A stretch of 64,000 nt of DNA, taken from Gnetum montanum (lineage: Eukaryota > Streptophyta > Gnetopsida > Gnetales > Gnetaceae). The stretch spans positions 1-64,000 of the forward strand of contig MNCI01004926.1 of NCBI GenBank assembly GCA_015680685.1. Reading direction: 5' to 3'. Positions 1-10,330 of this stretch are shown piece after piece. The notes beneath the pieces were generated by a model that did no database searches, was not told where the DNA came from, and saw only the letters and a program-made list of their open reading frames with translations. Numbering within the stretch: the stretch's first letter is position 1; each line of letters opens with the position of its first letter. A program made the position numbers and the translations under genes.

Positions 1-1690
1 AAGAAAGAGAGAGAAAGAAGTGTTACTGCTGCCAATGCCAAGATTTCACCTTTGTTTTCCATCCATAAGCATGCCATCGATCTTGCTCCTTGCATAGCTA
101 CTTTCAGCATGGCTCCATTCCAAGTGTTTTCTCCAGATCCAATCCGTTGTTAGTTTGATCACCATCTGCACACACAACACAATCTTATATTAGCAAGGGT
201 AAATGAATCATCATGTAATTGATACCTTGCTTCGGTGTAGGTTCATTGGCTAGGTTGTGGTATGGTTGATATGGATCGAGAGATATATTACCGATGACTA
301 CCGAAGATGTAGGGGTTAGGAAGAAAATCAAAAATTTCGGGGCTAGGAGAAAATCGAGAAAATCGGGCCCTGTACCCCCATGACTAATCGCAAACCTCTA
401 GTAGTGTTAGAATGGAGAAAGAAAAGGAGTAAGAAAGATAGATAAAAAAGGACAACTGAAAAACATCAGTGAAATGGATGTCAAGATGGAAATGAACAGA
501 ATAAAATTAATTGCAAAATGTTAAGGAAAAGAATTTAACTTGTGCACCAAATAGGAATGTCAGTGGGTCCTCCCCAAAGCAGGCTCATGCCCTTAATGCC
601 CTGAGAAACCCACATTCAAAGAGTCTATAGGCTCTGGGAATGTTATTGGGAACTAGAGTTAAAGTCTTAACCATAAGAATTTACCAAAAAGAAAACAATG
701 CATCTACCAAAATATACACTAATGATACAACTGGAAATGAGGCGAATAATGGAGAGAAGGATGGAGAGAAGAAAATGGAATGGAATCCCAAGAACAAGGT
801 GGTGTACAACCCCTTGTGTGTTTTATGATTAATGTAACTTTGCAAATCTCATTCCAACTTTGGCCTCAAACCAACCACATCCAGTGACTTCACATCAATG
901 CATTCAGTTAAACCATCTACTTGGATAACAAGGATGCTTCCTCCAAGAGCCACCACGATTCTGATGAAACAAAGGAGAGAATGGGAAGCGAGAAGGGCCT
1001 TAGTTAGAGGGAACACTTTTGGTTCCATAATTAGTGCTTGTAGCCCAAGTTTATTTATTTCATCTAAGGGGTGTGCTCTTAGTTGTTTTTTTTTTTTGTG
1101 TTTTGTGTTTTGTGTTTTATGCGTGAGAACCACACCATGCAAATACTTCCTATTTTTATTGTCTCAGCTTCCGATAGTTGGGTAACATCAGAATGGTAAG
1201 AAAACTCAAAAAGAAAATATCCAAGCACCCAAGAGAATGGCCAACACAAAAGCATCAAGTTCCCTTGAAGTCACACCCTTTTAAATCCTTGAGTCCTTCC
1301 TTAGTTTGAGAAATACCCAGTCACAGATTCATTTAAGTTCTTATTAGAAAGGGGGCTGTACATTTCCAAGTCAAGAGAGACCATAGAAATGGTGGATGAA
1401 GTGGTCTCATTGCTTGCCATATCAAAAGAAGTATACCTTAGTATCAACAGTGTGACTTAAAGGTAAAAACCAAACATTATTAATTAACATGAAAATAGTT
1501 CATACCATCATTCTAAACACTTATTGGGTGACAAACTTACAGGGTGGATCATACACACACACACAAAATGGAAAAAGTATAACAATGTTGTAAAAAAAAA
1601 CTAGAAAAGTTAAAGAAATTTGTAAAACAAAAATGTGTAAGACAAAAAAGTTGTAAAACAAAAACATGTAAAACAAAAATTGAAAAAGAA
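1..1690 (-). other. G1 non-coding 3' region between pol end and the 3' LTR
   Basis: No convincing host gene. Segment by segment, the reverse complement matches G2 59400-61150: the region next to the pol end with repeated TTTTGTTTTACA, the phrase around CACCCAAGAGAATGG, a run of Ts (about 1087-1118), the block at 550-605, and the motif TTAGTCATGGGGG (369-386 reversed). A conserved small reading frame (about 1-190) is described among the findings. Small open frames at 849-1185 are by-products of low-complexity T/G-rich sequence. Confidence 0.75.
550..605 (-). other. Conserved 3' non-coding block of the G1/G2/NA family
   Basis: The core, read on the minus strand, is GGGCAT..AxGxGCCTGCTTTGGGGAGGACCCACTG. 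The same block lies at 60538-60588 in G2, 17341-17394 in NA1 and 31362-31418 in NA2, always in the non-coding region downstream of the first coding block. Conservation amid poorly conserved flanks suggests a cis-acting role in the RNA, such as packaging, processing or 3'-end formation. That role is inference. Confidence 0.6.
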
Positions 1691-1810
1691 CTAAGGGCCC
1701 CATATGATTAGCATAGGTGGCCATCTCCCCCATGAATGAGTTGTAAGGGAGAGATTCGAAATAATGAGCGCTTGTTTGAATTTCTAAGAAGTGCCCAACT
1801 TCTCCCAATT
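1690..1810 (-). pseudogene. G1 remnant of the C-terminal end of pol
   Basis: The minus-strand reading gives a segment with the residues FMGEMATYANHMGP. G2 has VVGEMATYANHSRP at about 59385-59430, at the end of its pol frame. The upstream phrase HYFESLPYNS matches G2 HYFRSPPSN. The joining point with the protease (about 1810-1900) marks a deletion that removed RT, RNase H and almost all of integrase. A short (TA)n run sits at 1857-1869 near the junction. Confidence 0.6.
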
Positions 1811-1902
1811 GATGTTCTTAGATTAAGGGGTGGAAGTTGGCGACGCTCATGTTCCGATATATATATATGCTTTCATTGTTAGCATGAGTTTTTCTCCTTA
1901 GT

Positions 1903-2616
1903 TCATTCCATGCATATTTGTCTGCTCCTTCGAGTAGTTGTCAACCACAGGGTGTCTATGACTGGTTGTGTGGTTGCTACATACAGGCATCTTTGTTTCA
2001 AAGTTTCAAGGGCACACCTGCTATATGGAGGCATTTTCTCCATGTCATCACCCGATGAATCACTGTATGTGATGCATGGAAATTTCTTCTTCTTGATCTT
2101 TCCACAAATTTTTATCTTAGAGATTTCCAAGGAAAGATCGCTGATCCTAAGGCATGCATCTACTATACTTAGCCATGCCCTTCCCATTATAATTGGGAAG
2201 TCCCCTTCGTTATTGTTCACTTCAATCACCAGGAAATCAGCTGGGTAAGACCAACCACACATAGTGGTAATAATGTCTTCCACCAATCCCAAGGGAATGG
2301 TGATGGATTGGTCTACCAACTCTAGTTGAATGTTTCTCTTCTTAAGTTGGGGAAGGTTCCAGGCGTGATACATCTCTTGTGAAATTAAGTTAACTCCAGA
2401 ACTTGAGTCAAGAAAAGCCCTATGTGGTTCATTTCCGGTGACTTGAAGGTATATTAAGGGACTCCCAGGATCAGTTAGTTTCCTGGGAAGGTGTCCTACC
2501 TTGATCCAGTTAGTTACGGTATGCGTTAACATAACCGTATGCATTAAGCTCTGATTTTGGATGGAAGGGTGCTCTGAAGTGTTAGATGGTGGGGGAGTGT
2601 ACATGGGCTCAACCAC
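1903..2616 (-). pseudogene. G1 retropepsin (aspartic protease) domain of Gag-Pol
   Basis: A 237-codon open frame. The retropepsin core is visible: AFLDSSSGVNLIS, where the family normally has D-S/T-G, so the active-site glycine is replaced. This is followed about 70 residues later by FPIIMGRAWLS, the typical second motif of plant Gypsy proteases. The domain would cut the Gag-Pol precursor in the virus-like particle. G2 carries the equivalent at 55820-56416 with LLDSISGVNLIS and FPIIMERTWLS. It ends where the pol deletion starts. Probably inactive from both the active-site change and the lost context. Confidence 0.8.
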
Positions 2617-2699
2617 TTGTTGTTGTGAGCGTTTGTCTAGGATTTTGGTTCTGAAGAATGATCTTCTCTTTTTATAGTTGCCAGAACCAATAGTAGGTT

Positions 2700-4859
2700 A
2701 AATATTTCTAGCTCTCGCAGCATGGCATTATTGCGGTTGAGGAGGAAGTTTCTCTTGCATTGTTGGAGCAGGAGGTGTTATGGGAACTACTACTGGTGGA
2801 AGAGGTGCAGATGGATTAGGAGGATGGTGTGGGTATGGAGTGTCTCCCAGAGGAGAAGGAGTCCTTCTGAAGTACTCCTAAACTTGGTAGTGATGACGGG
2901 AAGTTATGTGACTCGTAGAGTCACTTGGAGAAATTGGCTACTACACATAATATCCATAAGGGTCAGGCTGTTGGTAAGGGTATTGATGTTTCGCCGATGG
3001 CATCCCCCATGACTGTGGGTATTGCCACTGCTGATGTTGTCCGATGGACTGTGGTGGAGTTCCACTTAGATAATATGTTAGTGGTTGGTGGAACTGCCTT
3101 GGGTTACCTTGTGGATAAGGTAACCTTCAGGGTGTTTATCGTTGGTTGAGTCTTGGATTAAGCGCATACACCCCAGACTCCTATAGATGTGAGATGATGG
3201 GGAAACATCCCTTAGGATGGTCATAGTGGTAGCTCTCACATCCACCATCATCATCTGTGTCTGAATCCACAACCACATCAGAGTTAGTGATTTTCCCCTT
3301 ACCCTTGTTATGTGTAGGGCCTAAATCTCTCCACTTTGTCTTACCTTTTTCACTACTTTGATCAACCTTAGACTCTTCTACAATTTTTAATACAGTTTCA
3401 ATTTTAGAGTCTAAGGAACTCCATACGTCATCTACCTTAGCCTCTATTTCTGTTGTGAGTTTTTGGATCAGCAAGATTTTCCTATTCACTAACTCTTCAA
3501 TTGTTGACTCATCCTCTTCATCACAAAATTTCACTCCTTTCTTTTGAAGAGAGGGATCATGGTTGTATTCTTCTACACTTTCCCTTTTCCATAGCTCACC
3601 TTCTTCTTTTGCTACTTATTCCAACAAGCTATGAACTTCATGGGCTCTAAGTTGTGAGAGTCTCCCTTGGGCATAAGTTCCAAGGGTTCATCTAGTTTCA
3701 TGCCTTATCCCATCCATGATGTGGCAAAGTTGATCCCTCTGAGAGTATCCATGGCTTGGGCAATGATGTAACAATGTGTAGTAGCTGGTCATGGTAGCAT
3801 CCAAGGATTCATGTGTACCTTGCTTCCAACCTTGGATCTGCTTACACAAATTGGACACTCTAGAGCACATTTGATACTTTTCGTTGAACAGTTCTAGCAT
3901 CGTACTCCACCTCCTGATGGTTTTTGGTTCTAAGGACCGGTACCAACCCTCTGCTTCTTTGATGAGTGTCCTTGGGAACAACTTAAGTTTTTTCCACTCA
4001 TTTTCTATATTCTGCAAGTCATAGGCATCGTGGAATGCCTATAAATGATGCTGCGGATCAGCGTTGTATCCCCCTTCAAATCATTAGATGTTGTTCATGT
4101 CTAAATGCTTGATCCGACTATCTTTTAAATGCCTTGTGGGAATCCTAACTTCCTCTATTATGTCAAGCATACTTTGGGTTGTGAGTAGGGGCTCATCATG
4201 GTCATCTCTTTCATGACTCCTGTGATGTCTTCATTGTTCCCTACTCTCCCTACGTCCTTGCCCTTGTACTCTCTCTCGACTCTCTCATCGAAGTCTCTCA
4301 TTTTTCTTACTTTTATCCTCTCCATTACGCTCTTCATGGTTGCACCCAAATGTGGAAGAAGAGGGTGAATGATTTGAAGAAGAAGGGGAAGAAGAAGGGG
4401 AACCATTTCCATGATGATGTTTCTTGCCTTCTCTTTGGCTGCTACGGCCCCGATCGTGGTGACGATCAAAGTGCTCATCATTGTCTTTTTTTGTTGTTCC
4501 CTCTGTGAACAGCTGGTGTTCACGGGTATCAAAACCAGGGATATGTATTTTTGATCATAGGTTCTAGTACCCAACCTCCTCAGCATCGTTAGGAGGGGGA
4601 ACATCATTTGTTAGAGAACCCATTATAAGGGGTTCCTCATCTCCTATTTCACTAAGGACGTGCAGACCTTTACCCTTCAGTAGTGTATGTTAACTCTCCT
4701 GCCTTAAGTCCCTCATATATTGGGCATCTATGGGATAATAATCCCTCATGTAAAAATCATCCACAATGTATTCAACATACAATTTTGTCATGCCAATATA
4801 TGCTAAGGCATGGAGAAGCATGTTTGGGACTGCACGATCCAGAGATAACACGATGTTAC
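2700..4859 (-). pseudogene. G1 gag, main part (broken)
   Basis: The minus-strand frames include 3688-4017, with EWKKLKLFPRTLIKEAEGWYRSL and then a helix-rich stretch containing LFNEKYQMCSRVSN and SYYTLLHHCPSHGYSQRDQL. This is the Retrotrans_gag type capsid core. A Ser/Pro/Arg-rich linker lies at 4158-4607 and a Glu/Lys-rich tail at 3181-3534. The N-terminal block at 4690-4859 (RAVPNMLLHALAYIGM) pairs with G2 RSVPSMLLRALTRIGM. Frameshifts and stops break it several times. The N-terminus continues beyond the solo LTR at 7745-7942. Gag forms the particle shell and packages the element RNA. Confidence 0.8.
4855..4859. repeat. Left target-site duplication of the solo LTR (GTTAC)
   Basis: GTTAC precedes the insert and ATTAC (7745-7749) follows it: 4 of 5 bases identical, the difference being one transition. 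Removing the insert plus one copy restores colinearity with G2 gag (53570-53600). Confidence 0.65.
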
Positions 4860-6152
4860 TGTTGGCGACTATTTGGGACGCGATCGCCAACGAGTGTTCT
4901 CGAACAGGATTTAGGTGCATGCTAGTCTCTGGCAACACCAAGGCCCAGATACCTCCAAATAAACTCAGTAGTTAATGTGAGTATGTTTGTCTGCTGTTGC
5001 GGTGTGCGGTTGTGTGAAATGTAACAATTGCGTTGTGTGTAAACTACAAATGAATTACTTTAAAGAGATTCAGCCAACTTTGCCAAGTACTGTGAGTTGT
5101 TGAGAGTTTTCTATTTTGTTCAACTACCTAGTCTACGTGGTCCTTATAATACCTACTTGTAACAAATAAAATTTTGCAAAAACATTTGAGCACAACTCCA
5201 CAATCTACTCCTAATTTTCCCTAGAGAAAGAGATAGTGCCACAAGAAAACTAGAAATAGAGCAAGATTCGATGGAAATAAGTAGAAAAGGAAAAAAAACA
5301 TATTTGTGTAGACCTCAAATATTTCAACAAGGTAAAATGACACGAGTAAACACTTCGAAATAAAGCTATCCCAAATTCAATATCTACGAATTGTTCAAAC
5401 TTCCAAGGCTCAAATAAGCAATTTCTTCAAGACAATCCTACTATGCTACCAAAAATTGTTGCGTAAACTACCACGTACGAGACTCCATTTTGACTAGATA
5501 ATAGATGTCAACGATTGCATTCAAACAGAACCTTTAAAAGACTTGAAAATTTTTGATTGAAATACCACGGGAATTTACTTTAAAGATAAAAAGAAGCTAT
5601 TCTGGTCCCATCAAAATACCAAAGATTTTCTGAACCCTCTCAACTACTGAATTGTTCAACGGCGTGACTACAAATAGAGGCTCTCTTATAACAATCCCAA
5701 TAGCAGTTCTCACACGTTGCACAATAACAAAATTTACTACTAAAATGCTCCTAAGGCTTTTAAACACAAGCCCTTCTATGACAAAATTTTAATAAAAATT
5801 TCTATCGGGCAACAAGAATAGTAAGAGCAATCTAAAAATCCCAAAATTACTTGTCAAGGATGATACTATCTAAACCACTAGCTAAACTATTTAAACAAAA
5901 TAAAAAATAAAATACATAACTCACAGGACCATGACAAAGAGGCTGAAATCTTTACTCTAGCAAGCCATCTTTCCAGCAATCATTCACACTTTCTTCTTTA
6001 CAAAATGCTCTTCTCCCAAGACTCAAAGTGTCTCCAAGTGAGAGCCCAAGTGCTAACTAGTAGCCTTCAAAGTGTGATGTATGAGACCCCAAGTGTGATG
6101 ATATATGAGACCTCCCAAAAGTCCCAATCACCTCCTCCTTGATCCCTAAAGC

Positions 6153-6162
6153 CTTTTTATAG
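6153..6162 (-). promoter_or_regulatory. TATA box of the solo LTR
   Basis: On the minus strand the sequence reads CTATAAAAAG followed by GCTTTAGGG. The downstream 200 bases (minus direction) are typical of an LTR leader with no coding capacity. Confidence 0.5.
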
Positions 6163-6240
6163 GGTTCAAAGGTAGGTAGGGAAGTTACATATTGAAAAAT
6201 ATCTCACCTAACTTCTCTCCCAAGTAACCTGGCCAACCAA

Positions 6241-6288
6241 TTAGGAGATTACTTGCCCAACAAGTTAGGAGGTTACTTGCCCAACAAG
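6241..6288. repeat. Two tandem 24-bp units in the solo LTR U3
   Basis: TTAGGAGRTTACTTGCCCAA plus CAAG is repeated twice without a gap, with a partial third unit. It sits about 80-130 bp upstream of the TATA box, where LTR enhancer repeats usually lie. Confidence 0.7.
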
Positions 6289-6724
6289 TTAGGTAAGTTA
6301 CAATAATTTTGGGTGGTTTCAACCACAAAAGAGATAAAAATGTTGCATCTGACACATGTCTTCATGATAATTCAAATTAAAATTAATTATAAATATTATA
6401 GTTGTAACTATCATAGGAAGTTACAACTTCCATAGGAATAAAAGGGATAATAGCCAAATGTCTCCTTTTATAGGATGTTACACAAATATCCCATAATTGT
6501 CCTTTCCTCTTTAAATCATAAAAATATTTTATTTTCCTTGTAGTGATAGAGATAGTAACCATGGATTTGATATATGTATGTGTATACAACCGAAGTTATA
6601 TCAGGGCCAATTCCGTCTTCATCTTCTCTGCACTTTGTCAACAACATTTTCATCTTCCGTCTTTGGAGTAAATCACGTTTCGTCTGAAAATTATTTTCCG
6701 TTGAGCCGTGTTCATTTCTGAAAA

Positions 6725-7140
6725 TCATTTTATGCTCCGCTGTTGTCTTCCTTGTCCTCCGCCTCCCTCAAGTTGCATGCCACCTATGCATCCCGCGGCG
6801 AGATCTATTCAGCCCTCGGCCAGATCTGCCCGATCTGCGCAACCCGCGGCCAGATCTAGCCACGGCCAAAGCCATGGAAATGTGCACAACAGAGGCCACT
6901 TCCTATTTTTAGACACTATCCATCCACCCGCCGTGGTCGATGCTCATCCGCCCATCGCTCGCCATCTGTCCTCCGCTGACGTGCAACCCTCCCCTTCTGT
7001 TTTTGCCTCCCGCACGACAGCCAGCGACGATGCACAGACAGACGCATGAGCCAACATCAACGACGGCAAAAGGCAACTCGGCTCCAGTAGCAGCAGCGCT
7101 CGTGACAGTAGCAGCAGTGGTCAAAGGATGATCTTCAACA
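6725..7140. other. GC-rich island inside the solo LTR
   Basis: This stretch is far richer in G+C and CpG than the rest of the window, with repeated CCGCGGC and AGATCT words. On the plus strand an Ala/Ser/Pro/Arg-rich frame (6708-7049, 113 codons) is open, but that is expected by chance in such composition and I do not call it a gene. It may be a captured host promoter, transit-peptide exon or CpG island. Confidence 0.5.
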
Positions 7141-7259
7141 CTAGTGCCCATCAGCAAGGGTTTCAGTCTTCCAATCCAGGTTTTCTAGGTTCTGCTTGTG
7201 TTGCCAACAACTGCGTGAGTGAGGGTTTTGGCATTTTTCCCTGGATGTAGCAAGCATGA

Positions 7260-7358
7260 ATGAACCCCAACGATTACACCATCGTAACCATTCTCAACAG
7301 TTGTGCCAAAACTAGGAGCCTGCAAAAGGACGTAGAACTAAAATATTTGTATTTTTGA
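7260..7358 (+). pseudogene. Possible pentatricopeptide-repeat (PPR) gene fragment
   Basis: A 32-codon frame, starting with an ATG, contains PNDYTIVTILNSCAKTRSLQ. This is close to the PPR repeat consensus of P-x-D/E-x-T-x-x-x-I/V-L-x-A-C-A-x-x-x-x-L. PPR proteins bind organelle RNA. Only one repeat is visible before a stop, and the flanking frames do not extend it, so this is at most a captured piece. It lies antisense to the LTR. One short motif could be chance. Confidence 0.4.
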
Positions 7359-7744
7359 AATATTTTCCGGAATGGTATTCCAACGCTTCCACTGAAATCC
7401 ATTTGAGTATTGGCAGTGGATTTTTGCTAATATCTGGAATAAGAAAAGCTAGGTTTTTGCCCCAAAATCACACCCAATAACAATCCTATCATCTCATTCA
7501 AACTTTGATTTAGAACCATACCACATAGTCCTAACAACCGAGCAATTGAACTTTGATATGTATAAGGTGGATACATTCCTTACCAGATGAGCCAACATCT
7601 TTTGAATACATAATGTTAGAAGCATGACTTGACTTTTGTAATTTATTAAAAATGAAGTGACAGACTTACCAAAATAAACCCCATGAGTTTTAGTTTTCAA
7701 ATCAAGAGTCTTACTGTTCCATGGAATGGCCAAATGTGCCAACA

Positions 7745-7749
7745 ATTAC
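7745..7749. repeat. Right target-site duplication of the solo LTR (ATTAC)
   Basis: Pairs with GTTAC at 4855-4859. The gag sequence resumes here (CTTGCAAATCTCTCC on the plus strand). Confidence 0.6.
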
Positions 7750-7942
7750 CTTGCAAATCTCTCCAATGCATCTGTTCATCTTGATGGAGAATAAAAGTAA
7801 AGTTGGGGATATACTCATCAGGATGAGTATATGTCAACTTATATTGTTGAGGCACTGGCTAATTTTGGCTATGTGCTTTTTGTTACCGACTGTCTCTAGT
7901 ATGGTCCTTAGGTGGTTAGTTGCTCTTATGAGAAGAAGACAT
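7745..7942 (-). pseudogene. G1 gag, N-terminal part
   Basis: The minus-strand ATG at 7942 opens ATGTCTTCTTCTCATAAG, matching G2 gag start ATGTCTCCTTCTTCGTACG (53384). The frame then gives YTHPDEYI and FILHQDEQMHWRDLQGN, against G2 YIHPNEYI and FILHQDEQLCWRDLEGN. The solo LTR cuts it immediately after this point; the rest of gag is at 4859 and below. A stop lies early in the frame at the same place as in G2, so both may descend from an already damaged copy or one using readthrough. Confidence 0.75.
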
Positions 7943-8064
7943 TTTTATTGGTGTGCTATTTCACCATTATAAAATTTTTTATCTTGATTAACCTGAAGGT
8001 TCGTTTAGGCTCCCAACGATGTGAGTGATATCCTTTATGTTCTATTCAGCGCACAAACACTTAG

Positions 8065-8082
8065 TCCCCAGCAATGGTGCCA
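8065..8082 (-). other. G1 primer-binding site (tRNA-Asp type)
   Basis: Minus-strand TGGCACCATTGCTGGGGA differs at three positions from TGGCGCCGTTGCCGGGGA, the complement of the plant tRNA-Asp 3' end. It starts 2 bases after the LTR terminus. The three changes are G-to-A or C-to-T transitions. Confidence 0.75.
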
Positions 8083-8083
8083 A

Positions 8084-8853
8084 TGAAGAGTGGCAAGGTA
8101 CCCCTACACTCAACCATACAAAACGAGCGTAGCACACACGATCCGGTCGAACTCCGCAGACTAAATGCCTACACGCCCCATGGAACACTTGGGGTTAATC
8201 ATTCGTTGTCGTCCCAAACTTACTTGTGTTTTTCACAGTGTATGGTTAAGTAAGTCCGAGGTATATGATTTTTATGATCTTTTAAATTTTTTTCTCCTAC
8301 GCTATTGAGGTGAAGGGTTGAGAAACTAGCTAACTCTAACTAATGACCTAAGTCTAAATTAACTAACGTCAGCATCCGTTCCCATTTACTATACACACCT
8401 TGAACTATGCAACTGTGGCTACCAAACGGTAATCGTTACTGGGATCACCACACGTAACACACGTGCTCGAAGTGGTTGTACTGAGGCACTTAACTAGGAG
8501 GAAAGGGTGAGAGAATCTAATCGCGATGAGCAGTCGATTCCTTGATTAGCCATACACATCCATAAATGCTCATAATCAAGTCGTACTCATGTCGCGCTAT
8601 TGCAGGTAATAAATAACANGTACAATATTGCTCGAATAAAGATCCTTTCACTTGGGGACTCCTACTGTGGGCATATGGAAAATATTCTATCTCTGGAGTG
8701 ATCAATCTACCAAAGTTTCCCTACTTTAAGCCTAGGATTGAAAATAAGGGGAGTGCTGCCTCTTATTTATAGATATGGCGGTAGACCACGATATCGCGTA
8801 CACGATATCACAGGGGAAGATGCGATATCACAGCCTATGCGAATCGCGTCTCA
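8084..8853 (-). repeat. G1 5' LTR (770 bp)
   Basis: Runs on the minus strand from TGAGACGCGATT (8853 inward) to CACTCTTCA (8084). It holds GATATC repeats (8788-8836), a TATA box CTATAAATAAG (8764-8772 reversed), and R-U5 sequence matching the G2 LTR, for example around TATTTTCCATATGCCCACAG. The U3 upstream of the TATA box is not like that of G2 but like those of NA1 and NA2. The matching 3' LTR lies outside the window. Confidence 0.8.
8788..8836. promoter_or_regulatory. GATATC array in G1 U3
   Basis: Three perfect palindromic GATATC words, each in a CGATATCR or TGCGATATCA context, within 50 bases just upstream of the TATA box. The same kind of array lies in the NA1 and NA2 LTRs and inside NA1 and NA2 ahead of ORF2. 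Probably a transcription-factor site array; the factor is unknown. Confidence 0.5.
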
Positions 8854-9138
8854 TCAATTATCATGTTTGGGCTTGGGTACCCTTAGCAAATAAGAACAAT
8901 TTTTCATAATTTGGTACATGAATGATATGTTGCAATAGAGCTTTGAAGAAATTCATGAATAGTAAACTCAGATGAATTAAGCTCATTTTTAATGTAATGT
9001 TTGTTGAGTGAGATACTAGAGACTATGTGATAACCTCAATCTTTACAAGATATGGCCTATAATATAGAGCTTGGCCTAAGAACCACTACTATGAATTTCT
9101 CCTCATCATCTACTTGAAGAGCTATCTTAATGCTTAAG
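8854..9138. other. Unassigned 285-bp spacer between G1 and A1
   Basis: AT-rich, no open frame, no similarity that I can see to the other repeats in the window. It is probably older host DNA or repeat into which G1 and A1 inserted. The five bases next to G1 (TCAAT) should be one copy of its target duplication; TTAAG at 9134-9138 is the likely left copy for A1. Confidence 0.5.
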
Positions 9139-10330
9139 TGATGAGCCAGACAAAATTTGGTGCTAGATAGCTTTAAAATTTATCTTTGTTTCTTTCATTG
9201 TAGAAATTGTCACCTCATCTGTGACTAACCCTTAACTTGTATCCTATGGAGGAACATTTTAAATTCAAAATATCATCAAGACATAAAACCAACAATTAGA
9301 TCTAGATTTAGTTGAGAACACCACACTTACGACTATCACCCATAAGTAAAATCAACAATATTCATCGGAACTTCTACAATTAAGTTCAAAGATGAATAAA
9401 ATCAGTTAAATATAATTAAATTTAAATAAATTGATGAGAAATAAGGAAGATTACAAAGGAGACATCACCTAATTTATGACCTTGCTCTGTTATCTCTACA
9501 ATGCAACAAATTCACAATCTTAAAGCATTGTTGGTTGTTAATTGCCACAAAGCATCAACACTCTTCCTTCATAATTTTATGCAGAAAAAAAATTCTAATT
9601 TTATGTGGTTCTCTCAATAGTATCCTCTCTCTCTTTCTTCAATCCATTTTTCTATTTTTCATCCCCTCTATTGCATCTGGCTAGGGAATTTATAAGAACC
9701 AATTTGGCACATGAGGAGCCACCACCCATGTGTAATGGCCATGACAATAATGTCCACTCTAACATCCACCATAACCACCCATGCACAAGTAATGACTATA
9801 GCAACATGCAACTATAAAAATATTTGGGAACCACATCGCATTACCCATGTAACATCTACTACAAAAAAAATAGCAACTTCCATTAAGGTAACATTCAAGA
9901 AACAATTATAGTTGCATGGTCAAAGAACATGGTTGATAGAGTAGCACATCTACATTGCAACACCAATGTCCAAGTTCCAATGTCATTACCACCATACATC
10001 CTCAACATGCATTCCTGTTACATTGCAAAAACAAAACCAGAAACTAGAAAACATAACATGAATATAAATCAAGAAATTAGATTCTTCAACTGCCACCACA
10101 TGGCTACCCAGCAACAAAACCTATGCCAATAGTTTGAGTTTTTAGTACATAAAAACTAATAAACTCATAATAATAATATAATAATAAACTAATACTCATC
10201 ACTATAATAAACTAAAATACAATAAACTAAAAAAAATTAAAATAACTAAAATAAGCATTAATTATACACTAATTAAATAATTAACAATATGTAATTAAGA
10301 TTTAAAAACTACCAATTTTGGGGTTTAACA
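9139..10330 (-). repeat. A1 3' LTR (1192 bp)
   Basis: Starts TGATGAGCC and ends GTTTAACA on the plus strand. It aligns end to end with 26218-27398, including the shared phrases ATCATCAAGACATAAAACCA, CACACTTAC and ACTACCAATTTTGGGG. The small frames at 9605-10132 are by-products. Next to it inward, CCAAAGGCTAGTTAGGGGC (minus strand, 10331-10350) is the polypurine-tract candidate. Confidence 0.85.

Larger units (their letters stand above)
4860..7744 (-). mobile_element. 2.9-kb solo LTR inserted in G1 gag
   Basis: The insert interrupts gag sequence that is continuous in G2. Its ends are TGTTGGCGACTATTTGG and, inverted, TGTTGGCACATTTGG, i.e. TG...CA with a 7-bp perfect terminal inverted repeat. 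It is flanked by 5-bp near-identical target duplications. There is no second direct copy of its ends, no PBS and no pol inside, so a solo LTR left by LTR-LTR recombination fits best. A TATA box with downstream R-like sequence lies on the minus strand (6153-6162). The length is at the long end for plant LTRs. The part upstream of the promoter (6720-7360) holds a GC-rich island and a PPR-like fragment. A short-TIR DNA transposon is the alternative. Confidence 0.6.
1..8853 (-). mobile_element. G1: decayed Ty3/Gypsy LTR retrotransposon, 3' end outside the window
   Basis: Read on the minus strand, the order is 5' LTR (8084-8853), tRNA-Asp-type PBS (8065-8082), gag start (7942), gag, protease, then a long non-coding 3' region running off the left edge. 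The 3' LTR is not in the window. Pairing with the plus-strand relative G2 (52244-62404) shows that RT, RNase H and integrase are missing: the protease is followed almost directly by sequence matching the end of G2 pol (about 1690-1810). A solo LTR of another family splits gag at 4860-7744. Many stops mean it is dead. The sequence contains one ambiguous base (n at 8619). Confidence 0.88.

Noticed and set aside
6241-6288. CRISPR-like direct repeats
   Set aside because: Only two adjacent 24-bp units with no spacers, in a plant retroelement LTR.
6708-7049. 113-codon frame in the GC-rich island as a possible gene or transit peptide
   Set aside because: Ala/Pro/Ser/Arg-rich composition keeps frames open by chance. 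A second frame on the other strand (6909-7157) is equally open. No motif.
4860-7744. Reading the gag-interrupting insert as a short-TIR DNA transposon
   Set aside because: TG...CA ends, 5-bp target duplication, TATA box and lack of transposase fit a solo LTR better, although not excluded.
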